Shown here: positions 15,966-25,103 of the stretch, in pieces
How positions within the stretch are numbered: the first letter of the stretch is position 1
Layout of the letters: each line of letters starts with the position of its first letter
Source of the DNA: an uncultured Lachnospiraceae bacterium
Lineage (GTDB): Bacteria > Bacillota > Clostridia > Lachnospirales > Lachnospiraceae
Length of the DNA: 36,580 nucleotides
Assembly: GCA_902766735.1 (NCBI GenBank)
Contig: CACXEU010000094.1
Span: 1 to 36,580 of the forward strand
Direction: 5' to 3'
The notes under the pieces: model-generated
The model's input: the letters and a program-made list of their open reading frames with translations, nothing else
Databases searched by the model: none
Told to the model about the DNA's origin: nothing
Position numbers and translations under genes: made by a program

Positions 15966-17435
15966 CTAATCTCTCTGTGCTACCGTGCTATGTGCATATT
16001 CTCTAGTCTGTTCGTATGCATAAGTAGCTCTGATAATATTGTTTTCCTTAAAGCAATCTCCGATAATCTGCATTCCAATCGGAAGTCCTTCCGAATCCAT
16101 TCCACATGGAACAGAGATTCCCGGAAGACCTGCTAAGTTTACGGAAATTGTATAAATGTCTCCTAAGTACATCTTAATCGGATCTGCCAGACTGGAACCA
16201 AGCTTTGGTGCTGTGGTTGGAGCAGCCGGTCCGATAATGACATCATATTTAGCAAACGCTTCATCAAACGCCTTCTTAATTAATGCCTTTGTTCGTAAGG
16301 CTTTCAAGTAGTATGCATCATAGTATCCGGAACTAAGAACAAAAGAACCCAGCATGATACGACGCTTTACTTCCTCCCCGAATCCTTCAGAACGGGATTT
16401 TTTATACATATTATGAAGACCTCTGTAGTCTTCGGTACGATATCCGTATTTTACTCCATCAAAACGTGCCAGGTTTGAGCTGGCTTCTGCATCAGCGATG
16501 ACATAGTATGCAGGAATTGCATATTCCACTAAGCTTAAGTCAAATTCCTCAACAATGGCTCCCTTGTCTTCCAATACCTTTACAGCGTTTAAGATGGCAT
16601 CCTTTACTTCCTTATTTAAACCTTCTCCAAAATATCCCTTTGGAATACCGATTTTCAGTCCCTTCACATCATCCACTAAGGCAGCGGTGAAATTATAATC
16701 CTCTCTCTTTACAGAGGTAGAATCTTTTTCATCATAACTGGCAATAGCTTCTAGGATTGTGGCACAGTCAGTAACATCCTTTGCTACCGGTCCAATCTGA
16801 TCTAAAGAAGAACCATAAGCAATCAACCCGTAACGGGAAACTGTTCCGTATGTTGGCTTAATTCCTGTAACACCACAGAAGGAACTCGGCTGTCTGATAG
16901 AACCACCGGTATCAGAACCTAATGCATAAGAACATTCCTCTGCTGCAACTGCCGCACAGCTTCCACCGGAAGAACCTCCCGGAACATGTTCTTCATTCCA
17001 TGGATTCTTTGTTGGACCGAAGTGAGAAGTTTCTGTGGTACTTCCCATGGCAAATTCGTCCATATTTGTTTTACCGATAATCACAGCGCCTGCCTTTTCC
17101 AGATTTACAACTGCTTCTGCCGAATAGGTCGGATAGAAATTTCCTAAAATCTTGGAACTACAGGTTGTGAGATTTCCTTTGGTACACATATTGTCCTTTA
17201 TTGCTACCGGAACCCCTGCCAAAGGTCCTGTCAATTCTCCATCATCTATTTTCTTCTGAATTTCCTCAGCATTCTTCAATACTCTTTCTTTTTCGTAAAC
17301 AGTTACATAACTGTTAATATCTTTTTCCACCGCTTCAATCTGTGCGAAAGCATCATTCACTGCATCCACGACTTTTACTTCGCCGGATTTGATTTTCTTT
17401 CCCAGTTCCACTGCGGTTAAACTCATCAAATTCAT
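15966..17435 (-). CDS. gatA: Aspartyl/glutamyl-tRNA(Asn/Gln) amidotransferase subunit A
   Basis: GatA is the glutaminase of the complex and releases ammonia from glutamine. I use the ATG at 17435 (MNLMSLTAVELGKK), giving 489 residues, the usual family length, with GGAG eight bases upstream; the frame extends 15 codons further but without need. The amidase-signature Ser-cisSer-Lys triad is intact: Lys80 (GVPVAIKDNM), Ser155 (VPGGSSGGSC) and Ser179 (LGSDTGGSIRQPSSF). It is placed 44 bases after gatC and 12 before gatB in one operon. Confidence 0.97.
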   Translation of the reverse strand: MNLMSLTAVELGKKIKSGEVKVVDAVNDAFAQIEAVEKDINSYVTVYEKERVLKNAEEIQKKIDDGELTGPLAGVPVAIKDNMCTKGNLTTCSSKILGNFYPTYSAEAVVNLEKAGAVIIGKTNMDEFAMGSTTETSHFGPTKNPWNEEHVPGGSSGGSCAAVAAEECSYALGSDTGGSIRQPSSFCGVTGIKPTYGTVSRYGLIAYGSSLDQIGPVAKDVTDCATILEAIASYDEKDSTSVKREDYNFTAALVDDVKGLKIGIPKGYFGEGLNKEVKDAILNAVKVLEDKGAIVEEFDLSLVEYAIPAYYVIADAEASSNLARFDGVKYGYRTEDYRGLHNMYKKSRSEGFGEEVKRRIMLGSFVLSSGYYDAYYLKALRTKALIKKAFDEAFAKYDVIIGPAAPTTAPKLGSSLADPIKMYLGDIYTISVNLAGLPGISVPCGMDSEGLPIGMQIIGDCFKENNIIRATYAYEQTREYAHSTVAQRD

Positions 17436-17479
17436 CTTATTTTCTCCTTCATTCCTCTGCGTTTCGTAAATCAGTTTCA

Positions 17480-17773
17480 TTAATCAAATGTCTTTGGAAC
17501 AATAAATGATTCCTCATTATGTTCCGGAGCATTTTTCAGAATGTTTTCCCTGTCATCTCCATTGGTAACAACATCCTCACGAAATACATTATGAACCGGG
17601 AACACATGACTCATTGGTTCCACGTCACTGGTATCCAATTCGTTCAACTTATCAATATAGTCAAGCATTTCGCCCATATCTTTTTTTGCTTTTTCTTTTT
17701 CAGCGTCAGACAACTCCAGTTTTGCAAGAATTCCGACGTATTCAATTGTTTCATCCGAAATAATGTTCGCCAT
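17480..17773 (-). CDS. gatC: Aspartyl/glutamyl-tRNA(Asn/Gln) amidotransferase subunit C
   Basis: GatC is the small subunit that wraps around GatA and helps it bind GatB. The 97-residue product from the ATG at 17773 ([13 protein letters not shown]) shows the family's pattern: a helical N-terminal half ([19 protein letters not shown]), [22 protein letters not shown], and the VFREDVV segment. The start has GGAGGAGG seven bases upstream; five extra codons of open frame lie before it. It is the first gene of the operon, which has a clear promoter at 17848-17876. Confidence 0.95.
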   Translation of the reverse strand: MANIISDETIEYVGILAKLELSDAEKEKAKKDMGEMLDYIDKLNELDTSDVEPMSHVFPVHNVFREDVVTNGDDRENILKNAPEHNEESFIVPKTFD

Positions 17774-17847
17774 GATAACCTCCTCCATTTTCTCTGATGG
17801 ATTATTTCCATATATAATATAATTATTATATAATGCACTTAATCAAT

Positions 17848-17876
17848 ATCTTATAAATAATATGAAGAAAAGTCAA
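17848..17876 (-). promoter_or_regulatory. Predicted gatCAB promoter
   Basis: Minus strand TTGACT (17876-17871) and TAAGAT (17853-17848), 17-base spacer. The same two hexamers at the same spacing recur at 19602-19630 in front of the glycan cluster. Confidence 0.65.
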
Positions 17877-17902
17877 CCGATTCATTTTTTCCTTTTCTCC
17901 GA

Positions 17903-17930
17903 TTGTCTATTTCTTTTTTTATGTTATAAT
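17903..17930 (+). promoter_or_regulatory. Predicted promoter of the SH3/lysozyme-like gene
   Basis: TTGTCT (17903-17908) and TATAAT (17925-17930) with a 16-base, T-rich spacer. It is divergent from the gatCAB promoter 27 bases away and gives a leader of about 65 bases. Confidence 0.65.
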
Positions 17931-18002
17931 ATTGTGTAGATTTTATCGAAAGAGCGTGAAAAAAAAACAATTATTGGAAAGGACAAAAAAATCCATTTAG
18001 AT

Positions 18003-19526
18003 ATGAAGTTAAAGACGAAAAAAATTCTTTTTTCTGCCAGTACTGTTTTTGTACTATTAGGTTCTGCAACTGTCTCTTATCATTTTTCGTTACCTCATGA
18101 GACAACACCAAAGGTGGAAACCAGGCATCGTGTTACAATGATTCCATCAGATGTGTCCATAGAGAAAAAGAGTTTACTAGACAAGCTAGACCTCCAGCCG
18201 TTTTCTCCGGCATCGATTTCTGAACATTTGCAGATCATGAAATCCGAGACTGCTGCTGTTACGGCACAAAGCGAGGCACGGAAAAAGGAGAAAAAAAAGA
18301 AGCTTACGAAAATTGAAAAATATAAAAATCAGATTTCCCGTATGGGCGTTACCGATTTAACGAAGACTGATGAAGAAGCTTTAAAGATTCATAAAAAAGC
18401 GAATAAGAAATCGAAAGTCACCGGTTATCTGGCAGACGGTGCAGTTATGACCATTGAAAAGAAAACCGGGAAATGGTATCAGATTAAATCCGGTGATATT
18501 TCCGGTTATGTTTCCACACAGTATGTTATAAAAAATAAGAAAGTGGAAACTTCCATGATGGAAGATAAGAATATCTCAGCAGTTATCACGAAACAAAGTG
18601 TTCCGGTTCGCGGAGAAACGAAAAAGAACAGTGCTGTTGTAGGTATGAGTTATAAGGATGGAGAATATCCAATCCTTGATTTAAGTGACAATGATAAATA
18701 TGCACTAATTGAAAGAACCGAAACCATCTCCGGTTGGGTCCCTGTTTCGGATATCAACATTAAAATCACTGCTCCAAAGGCGATGACCAAGGAAGAATTT
18801 GAAGATTATCAGGACGAGCTTGCCATGGAAGAGCAAGCCGCTCTGAATAGTTATCTGAATCTGAAAATCAGTTCCACCGGGAATCCTTTACAGGATAAAA
18901 TCGTGGAATTGATTGCGCATAACGAATCCGGAAATTATAAAGCAGCCAGAAACCCTATCACTTCCGGAGAAAAAACCATTACTGTTGGAGCATGGCAGTG
19001 GTACGGTGGAAATGCCCATAACATCTTGCGTCTCATTTGTGCAGCAAACACCGATAAGGCGAAGGACATTATCCACGACTCCATGAAGGGAAAGAAAGCG
19101 GAAGAAAAAGCAACACAACTTTATAAGGATATTATGGGTGGTGATAACTGGGAAGGTTCCAGACGAATCTTCACCACACAGGAACTGATTGCAATCAAGG
19201 AATTATTGGGAAGCAATCAAGGGGTTCAGGTACAAAATTCCAAGATTCAGGCAGACATCCGTTCTAAAATCAGTGTTGCAATCGGAACCTATAAGTTGAC
19301 AAACGATAGCCTCACTGCTTATTTCTGTGATATGTTCTGGCAAAATCCACAGAATGCCCGTGCAATCACTAATGAATGTATCAAGCACTTCGGCAGTGCA
19401 AAGAAATTCTGCGAGGCAGAAGACGGATTAAAATACCTTCATAAGACTGCGTTAAAGAATGGTGTCTTAGGAAAGTATTCCCGCCGAAGGAATTATACGT
19501 ATTTGTATTGTAAAAATTTAAAATAA
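18003..19526 (+). CDS. Exported protein with two SH3b-like domains and a C-terminal lysozyme-like domain
   Basis: A 507-residue envelope protein. It starts with a signal peptide or membrane anchor (about 7-27, KILFSASTVFVLLGSATVSY), then a Lys/Glu-rich charged stretch (about 90-108), a bacterial SH3-like domain (about 120-177, ending GDISGYVSTQYV), a second one (about 190-255, ending TISGWVPVSDI), and a C-terminal domain of about 210 residues. That last domain begins LQDKIVELIAHNESGNYKAA, with Glu308 followed by SGNY as in the catalytic Glu of lytic transglycosylases, then GAWQWYGG. It is probably a peptidoglycan hydrolase, but I cannot name the family. The ATG at 18003 lacks a well-spaced ribosome site: GGAAAGGA lies about 20 bases upstream, so the start may be inefficient or mis-assigned. 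It is monocistronic between a promoter and a terminator. Confidence 0.75.
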   Translation: MKLKTKKILFSASTVFVLLGSATVSYHFSLPHETTPKVETRHRVTMIPSDVSIEKKSLLDKLDLQPFSPASISEHLQIMKSETAAVTAQSEARKKEKKKKLTKIEKYKNQISRMGVTDLTKTDEEALKIHKKANKKSKVTGYLADGAVMTIEKKTGKWYQIKSGDISGYVSTQYVIKNKKVETSMMEDKNISAVITKQSVPVRGETKKNSAVVGMSYKDGEYPILDLSDNDKYALIERTETISGWVPVSDINIKITAPKAMTKEEFEDYQDELAMEEQAALNSYLNLKISSTGNPLQDKIVELIAHNESGNYKAARNPITSGEKTITVGAWQWYGGNAHNILRLICAANTDKAKDIIHDSMKGKKAEEKATQLYKDIMGGDNWEGSRRIFTTQELIAIKELLGSNQGVQVQNSKIQADIRSKISVAIGTYKLTNDSLTAYFCDMFWQNPQNARAITNECIKHFGSAKKFCEAEDGLKYLHKTALKNGVLGKYSRRRNYTYLYCKNLK

Positions 19527-19537
19527 ATATCTCGAAG

Positions 19538-19578
19538 AAATCTCTCTGGTTTGATAAAACCAACCGGAGAGATTTTTT
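19538..19578 (+). terminator. Terminator of the SH3/lysozyme-like gene
   Basis: AAATCTCTCTGGTT (19538-19551) pairs with AACC..CGGAGAGATTT around a short loop and is followed by a run of six U (to 19578). It begins 12 bases after the stop codon. Confidence 0.88.
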
Positions 19579-19601
19579 ATGTGTGTCTATCTAAGATAAT
19601 A

Positions 19602-19630
19602 TTGACTTTTTAGCGTTGTCGGAATAAGAT
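19602..19630 (+). promoter_or_regulatory. Predicted promoter of the glycan cluster
   Basis: TTGACT (19602-19607) and TAAGAT (19625-19630) with a 17-base spacer, giving a leader of about 90 bases. An AACAGGAGGA site at 19670-19679 is too far from the ATG at 19728 to serve it directly. Confidence 0.65.
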
Positions 19631-19727
19631 ATTCTTGTTATTGTGCGTTTTTATGCGCTCATATAAAAACTAACAGGAGGATTTATCTTTTTATTCCTTA
19701 TTATAGTGGAAAAAGATATGCAGCATC

Positions 19728-21716
19728 ATGAATTATTTAGAAAAAATGAGTGATCGAACCATTAAAATCTTATTGTATATTGCTTTTGCAGTAGTAACGG
19801 TTGTATCTTCAATGCAACTACTTGTTCCGGGAGTTATCGATGAAATTGGAACACTTTCCAATACCGCTTTTCTTGCTGGGAACGATTGGATTAAATGTAT
19901 TCAGAGTATGGGAGGTTTCTACTATAAATATGGCCAGGTAATCTTCTATTATCCATTTTACATGTTGTTACGGGATTACCCATTTTTAATTTATCCTGTA
20001 TTAGTTTCCGTGCAGATGGTATTTATCAGTCTGATTCCAGTCATTGCGTACCACATTGCACGTACTTACTTTCAAATCGAATCAAAACTTAGTGCTTTGC
20101 TCATTGCACTCGGTGGTGGAGGAATTTCATCCATCTGGTTGTATGCTGAGTACACCAGAGGAGAATTTATGTTAATTCTTCTTCCATGGGTATTGGCATT
20201 GCTGTTTTTAAAACTATCTACCTTAGATAAGGAAAACCATCGCAAACAGCGAAACATTTACTCTGCACTGTTAGCTTTTGTATCCATCTATGCATACATG
20301 GCTCATTCCAGAGGAATTGTATTAGTAATCGCTACTATAATGACCGTTTTCTTTATTTCCCTTGTGTTAAAAAAACATGTGGCAAATTATCTAATTTATC
20401 TACCTGTATCCGCAGTGATGCTTGGGATTGATAAATACCTGACCCATTATTTTAAGGCTGCCACCTTTGGTCCTTATGAACCACGTCACGGTGGTTTTGA
20501 CAGTTTTGATGTGGATACATTTGCACATATTTTTACCGGTGAAGGATTTATGATTTATCTGAAACTGATGGTCGGATGGATTTTTAATCTCTGCGCTTCA
20601 ACCATGGGACTGGTCATCATCGGATTTTTAGCAACGCTGTTCATCACAGTGAAGCTTTTATTTACAAATAAGAAAAAAGATTTCTCCATGCAGGTAAACA
20701 TCATGTCTGTGTTCACTTTGGTTGTAATGCTTGGAGTATTCTTTATGGGAACATTGTTCTTCTTCCCTAGTATTTTCAATTTATTTACCGGAATTAAAAT
20801 TACCCGTGGAGACCGTGCGGTTTTCGGAAGATATACGGTAAGTGCTGTGGGGCCAATGTGTTTCCTGGCACTCTACTTCTTGATTGAGAAAAAAGATACC
20901 ATCATTCGTATGAAATCCAAAATTTTCAGTTTGGCATTTTTCATTGGAACGATTGGTCTGTTTTGGAAATATGTGGGACCTGTTTTAAACGGGGTTCCAA
21001 GAACCAATGCCCGTTATTTCCTTTCCCTTACAGCATTAATGAAAATTAAGGGAGGAAAGACATCTGCAACATTTAACAATTTAAATCATGATCTTGTGCT
21101 GACTGCACTGGTGTCACTTTGTATTTTTGTCGTAATCCTGTTTTTATCTTATTTTAAAAACAAGAAGGTGTTATTATCCATTGCAGCAATGGTATTCACA
21201 ATTTCCTTCATCAACTATTGTTTAGTCTTTGTAAACGTTCGTATTGCTCACGACCGCTACCTTTACAATGGAGTTCATGAAGTAATTGAACAGCTTTCCG
21301 CCATTGATCGGAAGGCTCACATTTCCAAGGATTATTCTGATGTTTATGTTGCATCCGAAGGAAGTGTAAGATTTTATCAGTTTGATGTAGATGGAAATCC
21401 TTCAAAAAACGCTTCGAAGGATGTAAAACATTATCAATGTAATCTTCCTCGTTTTGATTTCAGCAGATTACAGTACATTCTTGATGATAAGAAAGAGCAA
21501 TTCTTTGTTGTTTGCAAAAAGAATGCAATGGACGGCGCTGCAAATTATCTCGTGGAAAAATTTGGAGACAAGGCAAGATTCTATACACTGAATGACTTTG
21601 ACTATGAAAATGCATCCCGTGATGTAGTCTTCATTATTGGCGATGACTTAGCAAATCAGGTGGAGGATGCCGGTTTTGGTATTACACCTTTTGAATATAA
21701 AAAAATGGATCTTTAG
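19728..21716 (+). CDS. Polytopic membrane protein, GT-C glycosyltransferase-like
   Basis: A 662-residue protein with about 12-13 predicted membrane segments (first at about 13-33, last at about 480-500) and a soluble C-terminal region of about 150 residues. After the first segment, the loop VIDEIGTLSNTAFLAGNDW contains an acidic pair (Asp38-Glu39) placed as in GT-C enzymes, which use polyprenyl-phosphate sugars on the outer face of the membrane. Another conserved-looking loop is ITRGDRAVFGRYTVSAVGP (about 362-380). I assign it only to the general GT-C-like type; the acceptor is unknown. The next gene encodes a polyprenyl-phosphate sugar synthase-like GT2, which would supply such a donor. The start lacks a close strong ribosome site; an ATG seven codons in (MSDRTIK) is an alternative. 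Confidence 0.65.
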   Translation: MNYLEKMSDRTIKILLYIAFAVVTVVSSMQLLVPGVIDEIGTLSNTAFLAGNDWIKCIQSMGGFYYKYGQVIFYYPFYMLLRDYPFLIYPVLVSVQMVFISLIPVIAYHIARTYFQIESKLSALLIALGGGGISSIWLYAEYTRGEFMLILLPWVLALLFLKLSTLDKENHRKQRNIYSALLAFVSIYAYMAHSRGIVLVIATIMTVFFISLVLKKHVANYLIYLPVSAVMLGIDKYLTHYFKAATFGPYEPRHGGFDSFDVDTFAHIFTGEGFMIYLKLMVGWIFNLCASTMGLVIIGFLATLFITVKLLFTNKKKDFSMQVNIMSVFTLVVMLGVFFMGTLFFFPSIFNLFTGIKITRGDRAVFGRYTVSAVGPMCFLALYFLIEKKDTIIRMKSKIFSLAFFIGTIGLFWKYVGPVLNGVPRTNARYFLSLTALMKIKGGKTSATFNNLNHDLVLTALVSLCIFVVILFLSYFKNKKVLLSIAAMVFTISFINYCLVFVNVRIAHDRYLYNGVHEVIEQLSAIDRKAHISKDYSDVYVASEGSVRFYQFDVDGNPSKNASKDVKHYQCNLPRFDFSRLQYILDDKKEQFFVVCKKNAMDGAANYLVEKFGDKARFYTLNDFDYENASRDVVFIIGDDLANQVEDAGFGITPFEYKKMDL

Positions 21717-21727
21717 GAGGCAGAGAG

Positions 21728-22690
21728 ATGAAACTGATTATTCAAGTTCCTTGTTATAACGAGGCAGAAACTTTGGAAATTGCATTAAACGATTTACCAA
21801 AGCATATTGATGGAATTGATACGATTGAATATTTGATTATTAATGACGGTAGTAAAGATGCTACTGTGGAAGTTGCGAAGAAATGGGGAGTTCATTATGT
21901 CGTAAACTTCAAGAAAAATAAAGGTCTGGCCAAAGGGTTTATGGCAGGACTGGATGCTTGTCTTAGAAATGGTGCGGACATCATTGTAAACACCGATGCT
22001 GATAACCAATACAACGGTGATGATATTGAAAAACTGGTTCGCCCGATTTTAGAAGAAAAAGCAGATATTGTAATCGGTGAAAGACCGATTGACCAGACAG
22101 AACATTTCTCACCATTAAAGAAAAAATTACAGCATTTGGGAAGCTGGACCGTTCGTGTGGCTTCAAAATCCGATATTCCGGATGCTCCAAGTGGCTTTAG
22201 AGCATACAGCAGAGATGCAGCCATGCGTTTAAATGTTACCAACGAATATACTTATACCTTGGAAACAATCATTCAGGCCGGTCGTCAGAAGATTGCTATG
22301 GAGTCTGTTCCAATCAGAACCAATCCGGAACTTCGTAAATCCAGACTGTTCAGCAGTATGTTTGGTTATGTAAAACGTTCCATGGTAACGATTGTTCGTT
22401 CTTTCATTATGTACAAGCCATTACGTTTCTTCGGTACCATCGGAATCCTTTTGTTCCTGATTGGTATTGGTATCGGTGTAAGATTCCTTGTATACTTAGG
22501 AATGGGACACGGTTCCGGACACGTACAGTCACTGATTTTATCCAGCACATTTATCTTAATGGGCGTTCAGACTTACATCATCGCTTTACTGGCAGACGTA
22601 ATCGCTTCCAGCAGAAAAATTTTAGAAGATGTTCAGTATCATGTTCGCAAAATTGATTATGATAAAACAGAGGATAACAAAGGAGAATAA
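21728..22690 (+). CDS. Family 2 glycosyltransferase, polyprenyl-phosphate sugar synthase-like
   Basis: A 320-residue enzyme predicted to move a sugar from a nucleotide sugar to undecaprenyl phosphate at the inner face of the membrane. The GT-A fold is clear: LIIQVPCYNEAETL at the N terminus, LIINDGSKDAT (nucleotide binding), and the metal-binding DxD as Asp90-Ala-Asp92 in VNTDADNQYNGDDI. APSGFRAYSRDAA is the dolichol-phosphate-mannose-synthase-type GFR motif. Two membrane segments (about 233-256 and 268-293) close the protein, as in GtrB-type enzymes. AGGAGG overlaps the end of the upstream gene, 11 bases away, and the next gene follows after six bases, so the three are one operon. The sugar cannot be read from the sequence. 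Confidence 0.88.
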   Translation: MKLIIQVPCYNEAETLEIALNDLPKHIDGIDTIEYLIINDGSKDATVEVAKKWGVHYVVNFKKNKGLAKGFMAGLDACLRNGADIIVNTDADNQYNGDDIEKLVRPILEEKADIVIGERPIDQTEHFSPLKKKLQHLGSWTVRVASKSDIPDAPSGFRAYSRDAAMRLNVTNEYTYTLETIIQAGRQKIAMESVPIRTNPELRKSRLFSSMFGYVKRSMVTIVRSFIMYKPLRFFGTIGILLFLIGIGIGVRFLVYLGMGHGSGHVQSLILSSTFILMGVQTYIIALLADVIASSRKILEDVQYHVRKIDYDKTEDNKGE

Positions 22691-22696
22691 TTCAGA

Positions 22697-25006
22697 ATGC
22701 GTGATATAAATATCGGTATTACCGCTGCCAGTTACAGCGGAAACAAGGGTGCAGCTGCAATGTTGCAGAGTTCCATCACACAGTTGCATCAGAAATACGG
22801 AGACAGACTGAATATTAATTTAATGTCTGTTTACCCGGGAGAAGATAAGGAACAGCTTCCTTTCGACTTTATCAACATTACAAGCACGACACCACAGCAA
22901 TTAATGTTTGTTGCGTTTCCTTTAGCAATTCTTTATAAGCTTTTCAAATGGTGTCCGCCATTGAAAAAGCTTCTTGCAAAAAATAAAATTATTAAGACTT
23001 ATTTAAAAACCGATTTGGTTGTGGATGAAGCCGGAATTTCCTTCGTGGACAGCCGTGGTTTCGTAATGAACACCTATGCCTTCATCTGTGCTGCTGTTCC
23101 ACTTTTAGTGGGTACACCGGTTGTAAAATATTCCCAGGCACTGGGAACCTTTAAGAATCCATACAACAAATTCCTTGCAAAATGGATTCTTCCGAAACTG
23201 AAACTGATTTGTGCCAGAGGTCAGGGAACCTATGATAACCTGATGGGAATTGGAATCAAGGACAACGTCAAGCTTTGCGCCGACGGTGCCTTTTCTATGG
23301 AAGACAGTCCGTACTGGAATCAGAAAGTGGACGAACTTTGTTCCAGTGACTCCTTCTTTGGTGACAATGTCATTGGTTTATCCATCAGTTCTGTAGTACA
23401 GAAGAAATGTAATAAAATGAAAATCAACTATAAGGACACTATGGTTTCTTTTGTTGATTACTTAAATGAACAGGGTTATAACGTAATGCTCATCGCAAAC
23501 GCTGCCCGTATTAACAGTGAAAAATCCAGAAATAATGACTTAATGGTTGGCGATGCCATCTACGAAGCTGTTAAAAATAAGGACAAGGTTCGTTGGTATC
23601 ATGAAGAAATGGATGCAGAACAGATTCGTGCTTTCATCGGAAAGTGTAAATATCTGATTGCTTCCCGATTCCATGCAATGATTGGTTCCCTGGAACAGAA
23701 AGTTCCGGTACTTCTCATTGGTTGGAGCCATAAGTATCAGGAAGTTCTCGATATGTTTGAACTTGGTCAGTATGCCATTGACTTCTCAAAACTGGAACTT
23801 GAGGAGCTGAAAAAGAGCTTTGAGGATTTTGTATCCAATGAAGCAGATATCCGCGAAAAGCTGGATCGTAATCTAGGTAAGGTGTTAGAAAGTTCTCGAG
23901 ATAACATCCGCTATATCAGCGAGATTATCGACGACATTATGGAACAGCCTTACAAGCGTCCCAGGCTGTTAGATTTTAAAAACCCGGATAAATATATCGG
24001 GGAACACATCGGTTGCAAAAAAGGTTATGCCTTAGACGAAACCATCCGTCAGAATGCTGCTTCCGGTGGTATGGTCACTGCATTGCTCTGTAACATGTTA
24101 CGACACGGAGACATTGATGGTGCCTGGGTTTCCAAGACAGCCTTTGAAAACGGCGAATTAACTTACAAAACTTATGTAGCAACAACGGAAGAAGAAATTC
24201 GCAATGCTTCTTCCAGTATCTATATGAACATTCCAATCTTAAAGCACATCGACGTCATTAAGAACTTCGATGGTAAGGTGGCTGTAGTCATGGTTCCTTG
24301 TATGCTTCGCGGATTGGATGCCATCTTAGCAAAAGATGAAGAACTGCGTGAAAAGGTAGTCTTAAAACTGGGACTTTACTGCAGTGGAACCCATTCCGTG
24401 AAGGCCACAACCCTTTCCATGGAAAAATCAAAAGTCCCAAGTGAAAACGCTGAAAGACTCTACTATCGTCGCGGACACTGGCGCGGAACTTCCAGTGTCA
24501 TTTACAAGGACAAGTCAGAGAAGAACTTCTCTTACTCCAAGACAATCTGCGCATACAAGAATGCTTACTACTTCGAAAATGGCAGCTGTATGTACTGCCA
24601 GGATCAATATGGTCGTGCCAGCGACATCAGTTTTGGGGATGTATGGTTAAAGGAAATGAAGAGTGAAACCATCAAACACACCAGTTGCGTCATTCGTTCC
24701 CAGAAGGCTTACGATTTTATGAATCGCGCCATTGCGGAAGGTGACATTCACGCAACCCACTTAAGTGACCGCGATATGGTTCGCAGCCAGAAACGTGCAT
24801 TAGTATTTAAATTCAATGCTGCGGCAGCCAAAGGAAATGCTTCCTTAGACACCACTTCCAAATGTAAGTGGAATCATAAGCTGGCTTTCCGTTTAGCAGA
24901 ACGAAACAAAAAATATTCTGAAGAAAAGTATGAGAAACTGGCAAAGAAACCGACCTGGTTCATCTACTACTATATGTGCTTTATCAGAGTATTGCTTAGT
25001 TTCTAA
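22697..25006 (+). CDS. Fusion of polysaccharide pyruvyltransferase and FrhB-type Fe-S/flavin domain
   Basis: One continuous 769-residue frame holding two enzymes that are usually separate. Residues 1 to about 390 resemble the polysaccharide pyruvyl transferase (WcaK/CsaB) family: the glycine-rich ASYSGNKGAAAML near the start, LVVDEAG, and the conserved SRFHAMIGSL (323-332). These enzymes add ketal-linked pyruvate to sugars using phosphoenolpyruvate. Residues about 430-700 resemble the coenzyme F420 hydrogenase/dehydrogenase beta subunit (FrhB): RQNAASGGMV (451-460), VPCMLRGL (Cys535), LYCSGTHS (Cys562) and CMYCQDQYGR...SDISFGDVW (Cys631, Cys634), likely Fe-S ligands plus a flavin site. The N-terminal ferredoxin module common in this family is absent. 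FrhB homologues occur in many polysaccharide clusters with unknown roles. An F420 substrate is unlikely here. No frameshift or stop separates the halves. Confidence 0.85.
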   Translation: MRDINIGITAASYSGNKGAAAMLQSSITQLHQKYGDRLNINLMSVYPGEDKEQLPFDFINITSTTPQQLMFVAFPLAILYKLFKWCPPLKKLLAKNKIIKTYLKTDLVVDEAGISFVDSRGFVMNTYAFICAAVPLLVGTPVVKYSQALGTFKNPYNKFLAKWILPKLKLICARGQGTYDNLMGIGIKDNVKLCADGAFSMEDSPYWNQKVDELCSSDSFFGDNVIGLSISSVVQKKCNKMKINYKDTMVSFVDYLNEQGYNVMLIANAARINSEKSRNNDLMVGDAIYEAVKNKDKVRWYHEEMDAEQIRAFIGKCKYLIASRFHAMIGSLEQKVPVLLIGWSHKYQEVLDMFELGQYAIDFSKLELEELKKSFEDFVSNEADIREKLDRNLGKVLESSRDNIRYISEIIDDIMEQPYKRPRLLDFKNPDKYIGEHIGCKKGYALDETIRQNAASGGMVTALLCNMLRHGDIDGAWVSKTAFENGELTYKTYVATTEEEIRNASSSIYMNIPILKHIDVIKNFDGKVAVVMVPCMLRGLDAILAKDEELREKVVLKLGLYCSGTHSVKATTLSMEKSKVPSENAERLYYRRGHWRGTSSVIYKDKSEKNFSYSKTICAYKNAYYFENGSCMYCQDQYGRASDISFGDVWLKEMKSETIKHTSCVIRSQKAYDFMNRAIAEGDIHATHLSDRDMVRSQKRALVFKFNAAAAKGNASLDTTSKCKWNHKLAFRLAERNKKYSEEKYEKLAKKPTWFIYYYMCFIRVLLSF

Positions 25007-25027
25007 CAGAAATATAACTTTGACATT

Positions 25028-25060
25028 ACACTTGGGCATCCCTGATGTCCAAGTGTTTTA
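25028..25060 (+). terminator. Probable terminator within the glycan cluster
   Basis: ACACTTGGGCAT (25028-25039), five-base loop, ATGTCCAAGTGT (25045-25056), then TTTTA: 12 pairs with one G-U. It lies between the fusion gene and the flippase-like gene and may give partial termination, since I see no strong promoter after it. A small hairpin CAGAAA/TTTCTG follows at 25063-25077. Confidence 0.75.
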
Positions 25061-25103
25061 TGCAGAAAAACTTTCTGTGATACCATCTTAGGAGGAATTA
25101 TCA

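Noticed and set aside
22697..25006. Two adjacent genes rather than a fusion
   Set aside because: The frame is continuous, with no stop between the domains and no strong internal ribosome site and start near the junction at about residue 390-430.
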